Assembly: GCA_018304385.1 (NCBI GenBank)
Contig: JAGVWJ010000002.1
Span: 1 to 43,830 of the forward strand
Origin: Microcaldota archaeon
GTDB lineage: Archaea > Micrarchaeota > Micrarchaeia > Anstonellales > Bilamarchaeaceae
DNA: 43,830 nt
Direction of reading: 5' to 3'
This document shows, piece after piece, positions 32,780-40,267 of the stretch; within the stretch, counting starts at the first letter, position 1, and the number at the start of each line of letters is the position of its first letter. The notes beneath the pieces were generated by a model. The model was given only the letters and a program-made list of their open reading frames with translations, was not told the origin of the DNA and did not search any database. A program made the translations under genes and the position numbers.

Positions 32780-33796
32780 TCATATTTTCATAAGCACGAA
32801 TTTTATAAACGTATTAATGAATGAAAACGTAATAGTTAGCGATAGCGCAGGCAAGAAAAGTGCAGCAAGTGACAGCGTTGCAAGGCTATCTAATATAGGC
32901 TCGAACATTATTGGTGTTAACATGTTAATGCCTAGCTCTGAGAATATTAGTCTAAATAGCTGCCCAAATACAGGAACCTTTCCAATGCCAAAAGGAAACG
33001 AAACTAATGGGCTTCCAATAAAACCAAATATGAAATAATTAGAGCTGCAAAATGTTGATAGCTGATAACCTTGCCGCACGTATCCCTGATAGTTCATTGA
33101 CTCTAAGATCTTTTCATTTATCACATAAGTGAGCGGAAATACTGCCTGAAACCCAATTGCAAACGCAATAAGGAAGATACCAGCATCACGGGTTGGGGGA
33201 AAGAACCTAAGGGCATCACGAGTTGGTGGAAAGAACCTAAGGATAATGCCTGCAGGTAAGAAGAACCTTACCATTGTGACGTCAATAAGTTGAAATATTA
33301 CTAACTGAGCATTAAGGCTGCCAAATGCTGCTGTTAACCCAAAACCAAGCACATTCGTAACGCCAACAAACGTATCCATGCCTGGAAATATTTTATATGT
33401 AAGTGTTAAAACAAATTCGCCTATTCTTCTGGTAAGTGTACTTAGGACAGATACGCATATCTGAACCAAATACACATCGTTTATTCCTTTCAGTGTATCA
33501 CTAAGTGTGGATTTTAAAAAATTAGAGCCAGCCTCAATAGCACTAGTAGCACCTCCGCCTGCCATACCCGCAGCAATTAAATTTGCAGCAGTAAAGAAAC
33601 CAATAGCAAATAGCAGAATGAAGAATGAGGCAAAAAATTCTGAAAGCTCAACATTAAACCAAACCTCTAAGCTTTGTAGTTTAAGAACTTTAGATGCAAG
33701 ATACGTAAGTATAATTAAGCCAAGAATAACACTACTCACAAGCATAATAACGAAAAGATAAATGCTTACTGCATCTTGTGCGCCAGTCATAATCAT
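32780..33796 (-). CDS. Membrane paralogue family, member 2 (duplicated signature loop)
   Basis: A 338-residue protein with about seven membrane helices. The signature GIILRFFPPTRDA is immediately repeated as LRFFPPTRDA before GIFLIAFAIGF, an in-frame 30-bp tandem duplication (33183-33242). The helix ending FPLTYVI follows as in relatives. It ends FIKFVLMKI without the acidic tail signature. The start is taken as the ATG at 33796 overlapping the upstream stop (TGATG); ATG at 33790, with GTGAT 5 bases before it, is equally possible. Confidence 0.73.
   Translation of the reverse strand: MIMTGAQDAVSIYLFVIMLVSSVILGLIILTYLASKVLKLQSLEVWFNVELSEFFASFFILLFAIGFFTAANLIAAGMAGGGATSAIEAGSNFLKSTLSDTLKGINDVYLVQICVSVLSTLTRRIGEFVLTLTYKIFPGMDTFVGVTNVLGFGLTAAFGSLNAQLVIFQLIDVTMVRFFLPAGIILRFFPPTRDALRFFPPTRDAGIFLIAFAIGFQAVFPLTYVINEKILESMNYQGYVRQGYQLSTFCSSNYFIFGFIGSPLVSFPFGIGKVPVFGQLFRLIFSELGINMLTPIMFEPILDSLATLSLAALFLPALSLTITFSFINTFIKFVLMKI
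33183..33242 (-). repeat. Tandem 30-bp in-frame duplication
   Basis: Units 33183-33212 and 33213-33242 differ at two of 30 positions. Each encodes LRFFPPTRDA on the minus strand. The duplication falls exactly on the family signature loop. Confidence 0.9.
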
Positions 33797-35376
33797 CACA
33801 CTAATTTCGTCAAGCCCATTATTTCAACCTCGCCACCTATTAACTCAGATATATTTCTATACATTGTAATGGTAATAATAATCTCAATTACTGATGTGAT
33901 AGTAACCAATATGATAAACTGGGATATTGCAACAACCTCTTCTATTATAAACTTATAAAGACCGCCTGAAGAACCTAAAGGTATCCCCTTACCCAGATTC
34001 ATAAGCCAGTCGCCAGAAAATGTCATCATTGTTATCCAGATGTTAACTACAGTACCTACGAAACTTACTATAGCACTTGCAGTGCCAGTTATCACATTCC
34101 AAACGCTGCATAAAAATCTAGGAAGATAATTGCATTTATCAACTTGTGTCCTTTGTATAATGTCTTTATCTTTTTGGAAATGATCTAAGAAATGACTCGA
34201 TTCTTCTTTTGCCTCGTCCTGCATATGCCTAAGCTTGTCTGCTCTTTGCGCATCTGTTAACCCGGGATCATTGTAAAAGCTAATTGCATCCTCATTTGGC
34301 GTAAATAAAAACAGCGCTGGCTTGAATATATCAAAAACAAGATAATTGGAAAACATAATAGATAAAGGATAGATAAAATAAACAACAATGCATATAGCAA
34401 TAAGGCTCGAACCTGTTGCCCTAAACCAAGGAAACGCACGCATAATTAGACCAAATGGCAATAGTATTGTTGGTATTGCATCCCTTGCAAATATTACAAT
34501 AAACTCTTTTGCCCAGATAACTGACATGAGATAGCCAATTGCCTCTACTACCACAGTATGCGCATTAGCTAATAGTATCAAACCATCAAAAGGCATTAAT
34601 GAGAATGAAATAATATTTACTGCTGGAAATGGCGAGCCAATGGGAAAAGAAACTGTTGATAAAAATCCAATGAGTACCTCAAAAAGGTATAAACTAGTAT
34701 AGTGTGTTCTTAGCTTTACAAAAAATATTTCTAGCGAACCATATGCAACGTCCAGATGTGATGTTAAATAGGTATATCCAGCCTGTGTTTGTGTTGTTGT
34801 AGGGATATTCAAACCTGGCGTAGATTGCGCAATTATACCAGTAGATATATCTGTAAACAACTGAGTAATTGTAACCCAGGAAATTAGGATAACTATGCTC
34901 ATAATTAATACGCCAAGCTCTTCTTTTGCTGCTAGCTGCAATGGCGGATGTTGAAGTACCTGACCTGGCAAATAGAATAAAACAACCCATATAACCCCAA
35001 ATAAAAGCGCAACAATTATATGTTTAAAATAAGGTGGTGGAAACTTACCTGTAAGCAGATTTACTATGTTCTGCTCTGTGAATACAACATAAATAATAAT
35101 TGCGATAAATGCTGCGATTGCAAGGTTTTCTGCCCAGATTGTTGCTTTTGCGCGCGTTTCTGCACCAAAAGACTGACCTAGCGTGTATAACACGGCTGCA
35201 GATAGTATAAGAAGCATTATTGATGGACCTAAGAAACTACGAAAAGTATGCATCGTATTGCACATATCTTGTGAGATAGTACCTGGCGCGTATATACCGC
35301 ATTCGGAATATTGGGCAAAACTAGTACCGATTATTAGCAAAAACACTACTAGTATTAATAGCGGTTTTATACCCAT
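33796..35376 (-). CDS. Membrane paralogue family, member 1 (first gene of cluster)
   Basis: A 526-residue protein with a signal peptide (MGIKPLLILVVFLLIIGTSFAQ), a short external segment with two cysteines (SECGIY, DMCNTM) and about eight membrane helices. The signature is GLIMRAFPWFRATGSSLIAI with a helix FIYPLSIMF. A soluble charged loop lies around residues 385-430 and two cysteines occur in DKCNYLPRFLC. The tail is GGEVEIMGLTKLV. The start at 35376 rather than 35391 is favoured because the TATA box centre at about 35402 is 26 bp away, giving a leaderless message. Confidence 0.77.
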   Translation of the reverse strand: MGIKPLLILVVFLLIIGTSFAQYSECGIYAPGTISQDMCNTMHTFRSFLGPSIMLLILSAAVLYTLGQSFGAETRAKATIWAENLAIAAFIAIIIYVVFTEQNIVNLLTGKFPPPYFKHIIVALLFGVIWVVLFYLPGQVLQHPPLQLAAKEELGVLIMSIVILISWVTITQLFTDISTGIIAQSTPGLNIPTTTQTQAGYTYLTSHLDVAYGSLEIFFVKLRTHYTSLYLFEVLIGFLSTVSFPIGSPFPAVNIISFSLMPFDGLILLANAHTVVVEAIGYLMSVIWAKEFIVIFARDAIPTILLPFGLIMRAFPWFRATGSSLIAICIVVYFIYPLSIMFSNYLVFDIFKPALFLFTPNEDAISFYNDPGLTDAQRADKLRHMQDEAKEESSHFLDHFQKDKDIIQRTQVDKCNYLPRFLCSVWNVITGTASAIVSFVGTVVNIWITMMTFSGDWLMNLGKGIPLGSSGGLYKFIIEEVVAISQFIILVTITSVIEIIITITMYRNISELIGGEVEIMGLTKLV

Positions 35377-35396
35377 AAATATATTGCACATGTTAA

Positions 35397-35406
35397 GTTT
35401 TTATAG
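35397..35406. promoter_or_regulatory. Shared bidirectional TATA box (membrane cluster / leuS)
   Basis: GTTTTTATAG, centre about 35402. It lies 26 bp from the minus-strand ATG at 35376 and 26 bp from the plus-strand ATG at 35428. The two ATGs are 52 bp apart, as in two other divergent pairs of this window. Confidence 0.6.
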
Positions 35407-35427
35407 GTAAGTTTCTATATGTTATTT

Positions 35428-38235
35428 ATGGATTTTACTACTATTGAGCATACTTGGCGCCAGACTTGGGAGCACGAGCACGTTTTCGAACCAGAACCTG
35501 CAAAAGGCAAAAAGAAATTTGTTACTGCTGCATTTCCATATCCGAACTCGCCGCAGCATATAGGCCACGGCAGAACGTATACTACGTTAGATATATACGC
35601 GCGCTATTTGCGCATGCTTGACTACAATGTACTATTTCCAATGGGATTTCATGTAACTGGCACGCCTATTATTGCAATGGCAAAGCGCATAGCAGATCGC
35701 GACCCAGAAGTATTAGAAATATTTGAAAAAATTTATGGAATTGATCGAGCCACAAGCCAAAAGCTAACCGCGCCAGAGCAATTAGTTATGTATTTCTCAA
35801 AAGAAATAGAACAAGGCATGCATGAAATGGGGTATAGTATTGATTGGCGCCGCAAGTTCTATAGCTTTGATAAGAAATTTAATCGATTTATCCAATGGCA
35901 GTTCCACAAACTAAAACAGCTTGGCTATATTGTACAAGGCGAGCATCCGATTGCATGGTGCCCAAGTGATAAGCAGGCAGTTGGCGGACATGATACGCGC
36001 GGGGATGTTGACCCAGAGTTAAAGGAATTTACTACAATAAAATTTCGCTTTGAAGATGGTTTCTTGCTTACAGCTACTTTAAGACCAGAGACAATTTATG
36101 GTGTAACAAACATCTGGATAAATCCCGATCTTTTGTATGTAAAAGCAAAAAGCGGGAAGAATGGTGAGATATATTATATCTCAAAAAAAGCATATGAAAA
36201 GATGAACTGGCAGGGGTTTGAACTTAAAATCCTCGAGGAGTTTATTGGAAGCAAACTGCTAAATAAAACGTCAAAAAATCTTGTAATGGAAAATTCTCTG
36301 CATACCGAATATTATGATGAAGCATTTGTGGAGATACCTCTTTATCCTGCGCCATATGTAAAGGATGATACTGGAACTGGTGTGGTTATGAGCGTACCAT
36401 CTCATGCACCATATGATCATATTGCACTTTTAGACATGGGAATAAAACTAGATTACACACAGATAATCAAGGTTGAAGGATATGGATTTATGGCGCAAGA
36501 GCTTATCGAGCAGCGCGGAATAAAAAACCAGCATGATCAAAAACTAGAAGATATTGTCAAGGAAGTTTATAAAAAAGAGATTCTAACTGGGGTAATGGTT
36601 GCTGGCCCATTTAAAGGCGAACGTGTTTCAGTAGCAATTGAAAAAACGAAAAAGGATTTATTTGATAAAAATTTTGCTATTAGATTTCTGGAGATAGATA
36701 ATAAACCTGTTTATTGCCGCTGTGGAAGCGAGGTTGTTGCAACTGTTCTCAAAAATCAATGGTTTATTGATTATGGAAATGAAAAATGGAAAAATACAGC
36801 GAAGCAATGCTTAGAGCATATGAAAATAATTCCTGAAAAATCACGTGGTGAATATTTATACGCAATAGACTGGTTTAAGCAAAAGGCATGCGCACGCGCT
36901 AGCGGTTTAGGTACCAGATTCCCTTTTGATGAAAAATTAATGATAGAAGCGCTTAGCGATTCTACTATTTATATGGCATTTTATACGATTTCGCATTTGT
37001 TGGATGGCATAGATGAAAAAGAAATGAATGAAGAATTCTTTGATTATGTTCTTTTAGGAAAAGAGCCAAAAAACAAAAAGCTAAAGGCTAATTGCCAAAG
37101 GCTAAGAGCAAGCTTTTTATACTGGTATCCTTGTGATTCACGCCACAGCGCTGGAGACTTAATCCGAAATCATTTGCCATTTTATATTTTCAATCATGTT
37201 GCAATTTTTCCAAAAGAGCATTGGCCAAAGCAAATAGTAACTAATGGATTTGTATTAATGGACGGCAAGAAAATGAGCAAAAGCATGGGAAATATATTGC
37301 CATTACGAAAAGCAATACGCGAATATGGCGCTGATGTTATAAGATTTTCAATAGTTAGCGGTGCAGATTTAACACAGGATACTGATTTTAATAAAAGCGT
37401 TGCAGAAGGAACTAAAACTAGATTGGAATTCATAGCGAGGTTAGTTGAAGAAACTGCTAGTGGCAAGTGGCAGGTAGCTGTTAGCCACGAGCCAAAAGCC
37501 AATAGCCAAAAGCCAATAGATAACTGGCTCCAATCCCGTTTAAACAAAAAAATAAAATTAGCCAAAGAATATTACGAAAAATTTGCAATACGCGAGCTCG
37601 CATTGGAAATTTTTTATGATCTAGTAAATGATTTGCACTGGTATATTAAACGTACTAATCAACCACAGTTAAAAGATTTTCTCAAAACATGGTCTTTGCT
37701 TATTGCGCCATTTATGCCTTATGTTGCAGAGGAATTCTGGCATAAGCTAGGTGGCAAGGGGTTAGTTGTAAGTGCAAAATTTCCAAAAGCAGATGATAAA
37801 AAAATTGATGAAACTGCAGAAATGGGCGAGAACCTAGTAAAAGAAACATTAGCTGATATTGAAAATGTTATTAAGCTCATAGGCAAACAACCTCAGAATA
37901 TTTACATTTATGTCGCAGGTGCATGGAAACACAAGCTTTACGAAATGATAAAAAAAGAAAAGGCATTTGATAAAGTAATGAAACTCGCTGCTCAAGACCC
38001 AGAACTCAAAACAATAATGAATGATGTTCAACGCGTTACTAAGCAGCTAATTAAAAATGCGCATTCACTACCTGAAACGCTGAGCGAAAAAGGAGAGCTT
38101 GTAGCCCTACAAGATGCTATTACATTTTTTGAGCGAGAATTAAAATGCAAAATATTCTTATTACATGATAAGGATGGAAAACACGAAAAATCTAAAAATG
38201 CATTACCAAATAAGCCAGCTATTATGCTGGAGTAA
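35428..38235 (+). CDS. leuS: Leucyl-tRNA synthetase, archaeal type, with two repeat-derived insertions
   Basis: A 935-residue class I synthetase. HIGH is HIGH at residues 44-47 and KMSKS at 615-619. The CP1 editing domain includes LRPETIYGVTN and TGTGVVMSVPSHAPYD. Order and length fit the archaeal/eukaryotic type. Two segments look foreign: about residues 546-562 (KLKANCQRLRA) and 676-701 (KWQVAVSHEPKANSQKP). Both are translated from heptamer-repeat arrays at 37063-37113 and 37453-37528 and keep the frame. The start at 35428 is supported by the leaderless TATA spacing; ATG at 35419 would add three residues. Confidence 0.95.
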   Translation: MDFTTIEHTWRQTWEHEHVFEPEPAKGKKKFVTAAFPYPNSPQHIGHGRTYTTLDIYARYLRMLDYNVLFPMGFHVTGTPIIAMAKRIADRDPEVLEIFEKIYGIDRATSQKLTAPEQLVMYFSKEIEQGMHEMGYSIDWRRKFYSFDKKFNRFIQWQFHKLKQLGYIVQGEHPIAWCPSDKQAVGGHDTRGDVDPELKEFTTIKFRFEDGFLLTATLRPETIYGVTNIWINPDLLYVKAKSGKNGEIYYISKKAYEKMNWQGFELKILEEFIGSKLLNKTSKNLVMENSLHTEYYDEAFVEIPLYPAPYVKDDTGTGVVMSVPSHAPYDHIALLDMGIKLDYTQIIKVEGYGFMAQELIEQRGIKNQHDQKLEDIVKEVYKKEILTGVMVAGPFKGERVSVAIEKTKKDLFDKNFAIRFLEIDNKPVYCRCGSEVVATVLKNQWFIDYGNEKWKNTAKQCLEHMKIIPEKSRGEYLYAIDWFKQKACARASGLGTRFPFDEKLMIEALSDSTIYMAFYTISHLLDGIDEKEMNEEFFDYVLLGKEPKNKKLKANCQRLRASFLYWYPCDSRHSAGDLIRNHLPFYIFNHVAIFPKEHWPKQIVTNGFVLMDGKKMSKSMGNILPLRKAIREYGADVIRFSIVSGADLTQDTDFNKSVAEGTKTRLEFIARLVEETASGKWQVAVSHEPKANSQKPIDNWLQSRLNKKIKLAKEYYEKFAIRELALEIFYDLVNDLHWYIKRTNQPQLKDFLKTWSLLIAPFMPYVAEEFWHKLGGKGLVVSAKFPKADDKKIDETAEMGENLVKETLADIENVIKLIGKQPQNIYIYVAGAWKHKLYEMIKKEKAFDKVMKLAAQDPELKTIMNDVQRVTKQLIKNAHSLPETLSEKGELVALQDAITFFERELKCKIFLLHDKDGKHEKSKNALPNKPAIMLE
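37063..37113 (+). repeat. Heptamer-repeat array, copy 7 (inside leuS)
   Basis: Units such as AGCTAAA, GGCTAAT, TGCCAAA and GGCTAAG run in 7-bp phase within leuS, before the conserved YWYPCDSRHSAGDL block. They are translated as KLKANCQRLRA. Confidence 0.8.
37453..37528 (+). repeat. Heptamer-repeat array, copy 8 (inside leuS)
   Basis: About ten units: left half of GTGGC type, right half of GCCAA type (CCAAAAG, CCAATAG alternating). GTGGC and GCCAC arms are complementary. It is read in frame as a peptide that includes EPKANSQKP, at the junction between the catalytic and anticodon-binding parts of LeuRS. Confidence 0.85.
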
Positions 38236-38266
38236 TCAAATTGTTTATACTGTGTGAATACTATAT

Positions 38267-39127
38267 TCACGCAGCGTGAACATGATTTAATCTCCTTAGA
38301 AGCGCTTCAGTGAGCTGAATAGCAGCAGTTGCTGACTCTCTAATTAGAACATCGTAAAGTTTCAAACTTAATGATATCTTTTCTAATGTGTTCGGAACCT
38401 GCCCAACGAATAAGATGCCAAAAGAGCATGATAGCATCTCTAATGCATCTAAAACATCATTAGATAGAACTGCTGTTCGTAAAGGATCAAACTGCAAACC
38501 CATTGCAGAGAAGAGTTCTGCTGTTGCAGTAACCTTAGTTCTATTAACTGCTCCATTAGTTTGCGAATCTTCAGCCCCAATCAATGTTTTAAATCCAACA
38601 AACTTTCCGTCTTCAAATCTTTCTTCGCTGCCAACTGCATAATCAAATCCAAATGTTCTAGCAATCCATTCGGCACTTAACTTGCTTGCACGTGTTGCTA
38701 CAACCAATTTTACATTATGCATTGCTCTTAATCGCGTTAATGCAGCTATGATGTCAAATCTAAAACCAGAATCTTTTCCTATGTCTTCCATTAATGTTGC
38801 CCAATCACTTTGCCTAAAACCACGAGAGTATAACTCATTAAAAACTATGAATGGCATTTCACTTAGAGATACTTCGCCTCTTCTAAATTTTAATAAAAAG
38901 CTTCTTGTAATTTTATCTGCTTCTTTTGGACCGCAAAGTTTTTGCAAGGCGAGCTTAGGTGAATCTTCCATAGTAAGAGTACGATCAATATCAACGATAA
39001 TAGTATCTATCTTTGGTGCACGATTTGCTGCTGCATTTGCAATTATTCTTCTTATTGCAAAGTGTGGTGCTGCAATCGCTGCTGCTAAAAATGGCCTAGA
39101 GTTTGGACTGGGATAAAAAGAGTTCAT
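38267..39127 (-). CDS. HAD-superfamily phosphatase
   Basis: A 286-residue protein. Motif I is VDIDRTLT (D46, D48, T50), preceded by an unusual Ala-rich N-terminal extension of about 40 residues. Motif II is VVATRAS, and a late acidic motif LSNDVLDALEML supplies the last ligands. The helical cap between I and II (about 55-130) suggests the phosphoserine-phosphatase-like C1 group; the substrate is unknown. The start at 39127 lies 25 bp from the shared TATA box. The 3' end is convergent with leuS. Confidence 0.82.
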   Translation of the reverse strand: MNSFYPSPNSRPFLAAAIAAPHFAIRRIIANAAANRAPKIDTIIVDIDRTLTMEDSPKLALQKLCGPKEADKITRSFLLKFRRGEVSLSEMPFIVFNELYSRGFRQSDWATLMEDIGKDSGFRFDIIAALTRLRAMHNVKLVVATRASKLSAEWIARTFGFDYAVGSEERFEDGKFVGFKTLIGAEDSQTNGAVNRTKVTATAELFSAMGLQFDPLRTAVLSNDVLDALEMLSCSFGILFVGQVPNTLEKISLSLKLYDVLIRESATAAIQLTEALLRRLNHVHAA

Positions 39128-39148
39128 AAAATAGTATTAACTTAAAAG

Positions 39149-39156
39149 TTTAAATA
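39149..39156. promoter_or_regulatory. Shared bidirectional TATA box (HAD / trm5)
   Basis: TTTAAATA with centre near 39152 is 25 bp from the minus-strand ATG at 39127 and 27 bp from the plus-strand ATG at 39179. Both genes would be leaderless. Confidence 0.6.
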
Positions 39157-39178
39157 TTGGTGTTTCATCTATTATGCT

Positions 39179-40063
39179 ATGACAACTTTACTCGATCTAC
39201 TAAAATCAAAAATTCCTAAAAGCAAACTGCAATTTGCACCACGCTCTTTTGATCTAATTGGCAGCATGGCAATAGTTGAAATAAAGGATGAAGTTAAAAA
39301 ATATGAAAAGCAAATTGCAAATGCAATAATGCAACTGCATAAGCCGATCAGAACGGTTGTGAAAAAATCAAGCGCAATGAAAGGCGAGTATCGTGTCCGT
39401 AGGGTAAAGATAATTGCTGGGGGGAAAAGTACTGAAACTATTTATCGTGAGCATAATGTAGCCATGAGATTTGATGTTGCAAAAACATATTTCTCTGTTC
39501 GCTTAAGTCATGAACGTGAACGCGTTGCTGCATTGGTTAAAAATAAAGAAAATGTTTTAGTAATGTTTGCAGGTGTTGGACCATTTGCATTGGTTATTGC
39601 CAAGAAGCATCCTAAAGCAAATGTTATTGGAATAGAAAAAAACCCTGCTGCCGCGAAATATTTTGAGGAAAATATTAAATTGAATAAATTGCAAAATTGC
39701 AAAGCGATTCGAGGAGATGTGAGAAAGGTTATTGCAATTGGCAGTTGGCCGTTGGCTAGTGGCCAAAAGCTAAAAGCCAATAGCCAAAGGCTAATTAGCT
39801 GGGCAGATAGAATTCTTATGCCGTTGCCAAAAAGCGCTGAAAACTTTTTAGATGTTGCTTTTAAGGCTGCGAAAAATAATTGTGTTATTCATTTCTATAA
39901 TTTTGGAGCTGATGAAAATGTCTTTGAGCAAGTTAGAGAAAAAATAAATAAAGCTGCGAAAAAATGCAATGTTAAAATAAAAATTCTAAATGAAAAAATT
40001 GTTAGACCGTACGCACCACATATAGTGCAGGTTTGTATAGATTTTAAAGTAAATAAAAATTAG
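39179..40063 (+). CDS. trm5: tRNA (guanine37-N1)-methyltransferase Trm5, with repeat-derived insertion
   Basis: A 294-residue Trm5. The N-terminal domains lead into the SAM fold: VAMRFDVAKTYFSVRLSHER, then VLVMFAGVGPFAL (SAM motif I), GIEKNP (motif II) and DRILMPLPKSAENF (motif IV, NPPY equivalent). m1G37 protects the reading frame in tRNAs reading CNN and UNN codons. Between the motif III strand (RGDVRKVIAI) and motif IV, an extra stretch of about 20 residues (GSWPLASGQKLKANSQRL) is read from a heptamer-repeat array at 39733-39802. It lies where a surface loop is expected and should be tolerated. Confidence 0.93.
   Translation: MTTLLDLLKSKIPKSKLQFAPRSFDLIGSMAIVEIKDEVKKYEKQIANAIMQLHKPIRTVVKKSSAMKGEYRVRRVKIIAGGKSTETIYREHNVAMRFDVAKTYFSVRLSHERERVAALVKNKENVLVMFAGVGPFALVIAKKHPKANVIGIEKNPAAAKYFEENIKLNKLQNCKAIRGDVRKVIAIGSWPLASGQKLKANSQRLISWADRILMPLPKSAENFLDVAFKAAKNNCVIHFYNFGADENVFEQVREKINKAAKKCNVKIKILNEKIVRPYAPHIVQVCIDFKVNKN
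39733..39802 (+). repeat. Heptamer-repeat array, copy 9 (inside trm5)
   Basis: Ten units in phase: three TTGGCNN units, a turn, then AAAGCCA/ATAGCCA/AAGGCTA units. Left and right arms pair as TTGGC with GCCAA separated by 2-nt internal loops, so the element is an imperfect palindrome. It is translated in the same frame as the leuS copies, giving the shared KLKANSQRL-like peptide. Confidence 0.88.
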
Positions 40064-40176
40064 AAAAAATTAGGATCGCATTGAACGGATATTTCCAATC
40101 CTGCGGAAACCGGCGCATCCGATTACATTGGTATAGACCGGCTGCTTCCGTTGTTCACGACCCTAATCGAATCGCT
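40064..40176 (-). ncRNA. Candidate small structured RNA gene
   Basis: On the minus strand, a TATA box (40198-40206) predicts initiation near 40176. The transcript would fold with a closing helix of 40158-40166 and 40070-40078 (eight pairs, one mismatch), then a 6-bp helix (40147-40152 with 40084-40089), a 5-bp helix (40127-40131 with 40095-40099) and an inner 4-bp stem (40114-40117 with 40102-40105). A CCGG in the apical loop can pair with a second CCGG, suggesting a pseudoknot. The closing helix is followed by six Ts (40064-40069), a terminator-like end. The span is about 110 nt. It is not a tRNA, and I found no match to RNase P or SRP RNA. Confidence 0.5.
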
Positions 40177-40197
40177 TATTAAGATACTGATTTTGAG

Positions 40198-40206
40198 TAT
40201 TTAAAT
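40198..40206 (-). promoter_or_regulatory. TATA box of the candidate small RNA
   Basis: ATTTAAATA on the minus strand (TATTTAAAT on plus), centre near 40202, between the terminator of the presenilin-like gene and the structured RNA. It serves no protein gene, because both neighbours converge on this region. Confidence 0.5.
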
Positions 40207-40227
40207 GTTTCTAAAAATAGTTAGACA

Positions 40228-40260
40228 AGTGGCTAATATTAGACACGCGTCTAAGCCACT
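40228..40260 (-). terminator. Hairpin terminator of the presenilin-like gene
   Basis: AGTGGC pairs with GCCACT (40228-40233, 40255-40260) and TTAGAC with GTCTAA (40239-40244, 40249-40254), with a 5-nt bulge on one side and a 4-nt loop. On the minus strand it is followed by a T-rich stretch (CTATTTTTAG). It lies just 8 bp after the stop codon. Confidence 0.55.
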
Positions 40261-40267
40261 CTCAATC

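Noticed and set aside
27738..35376. Naming the six membrane genes as VirB6/TrbL type IV secretion components
   Set aside because: Only the polytopic architecture is similar. No VirB4, VirB11 or relaxase gene is visible and no diagnostic motif could be confirmed by eye.
40064..40176. The minus strand contains GGAAGCAGCC, identical to part of the SRP RNA domain IV loop
   Set aside because: The matching GUCAGG strand and the tetraloop geometry are missing, and the fold differs. The match is probably chance, so I did not call SRP RNA.
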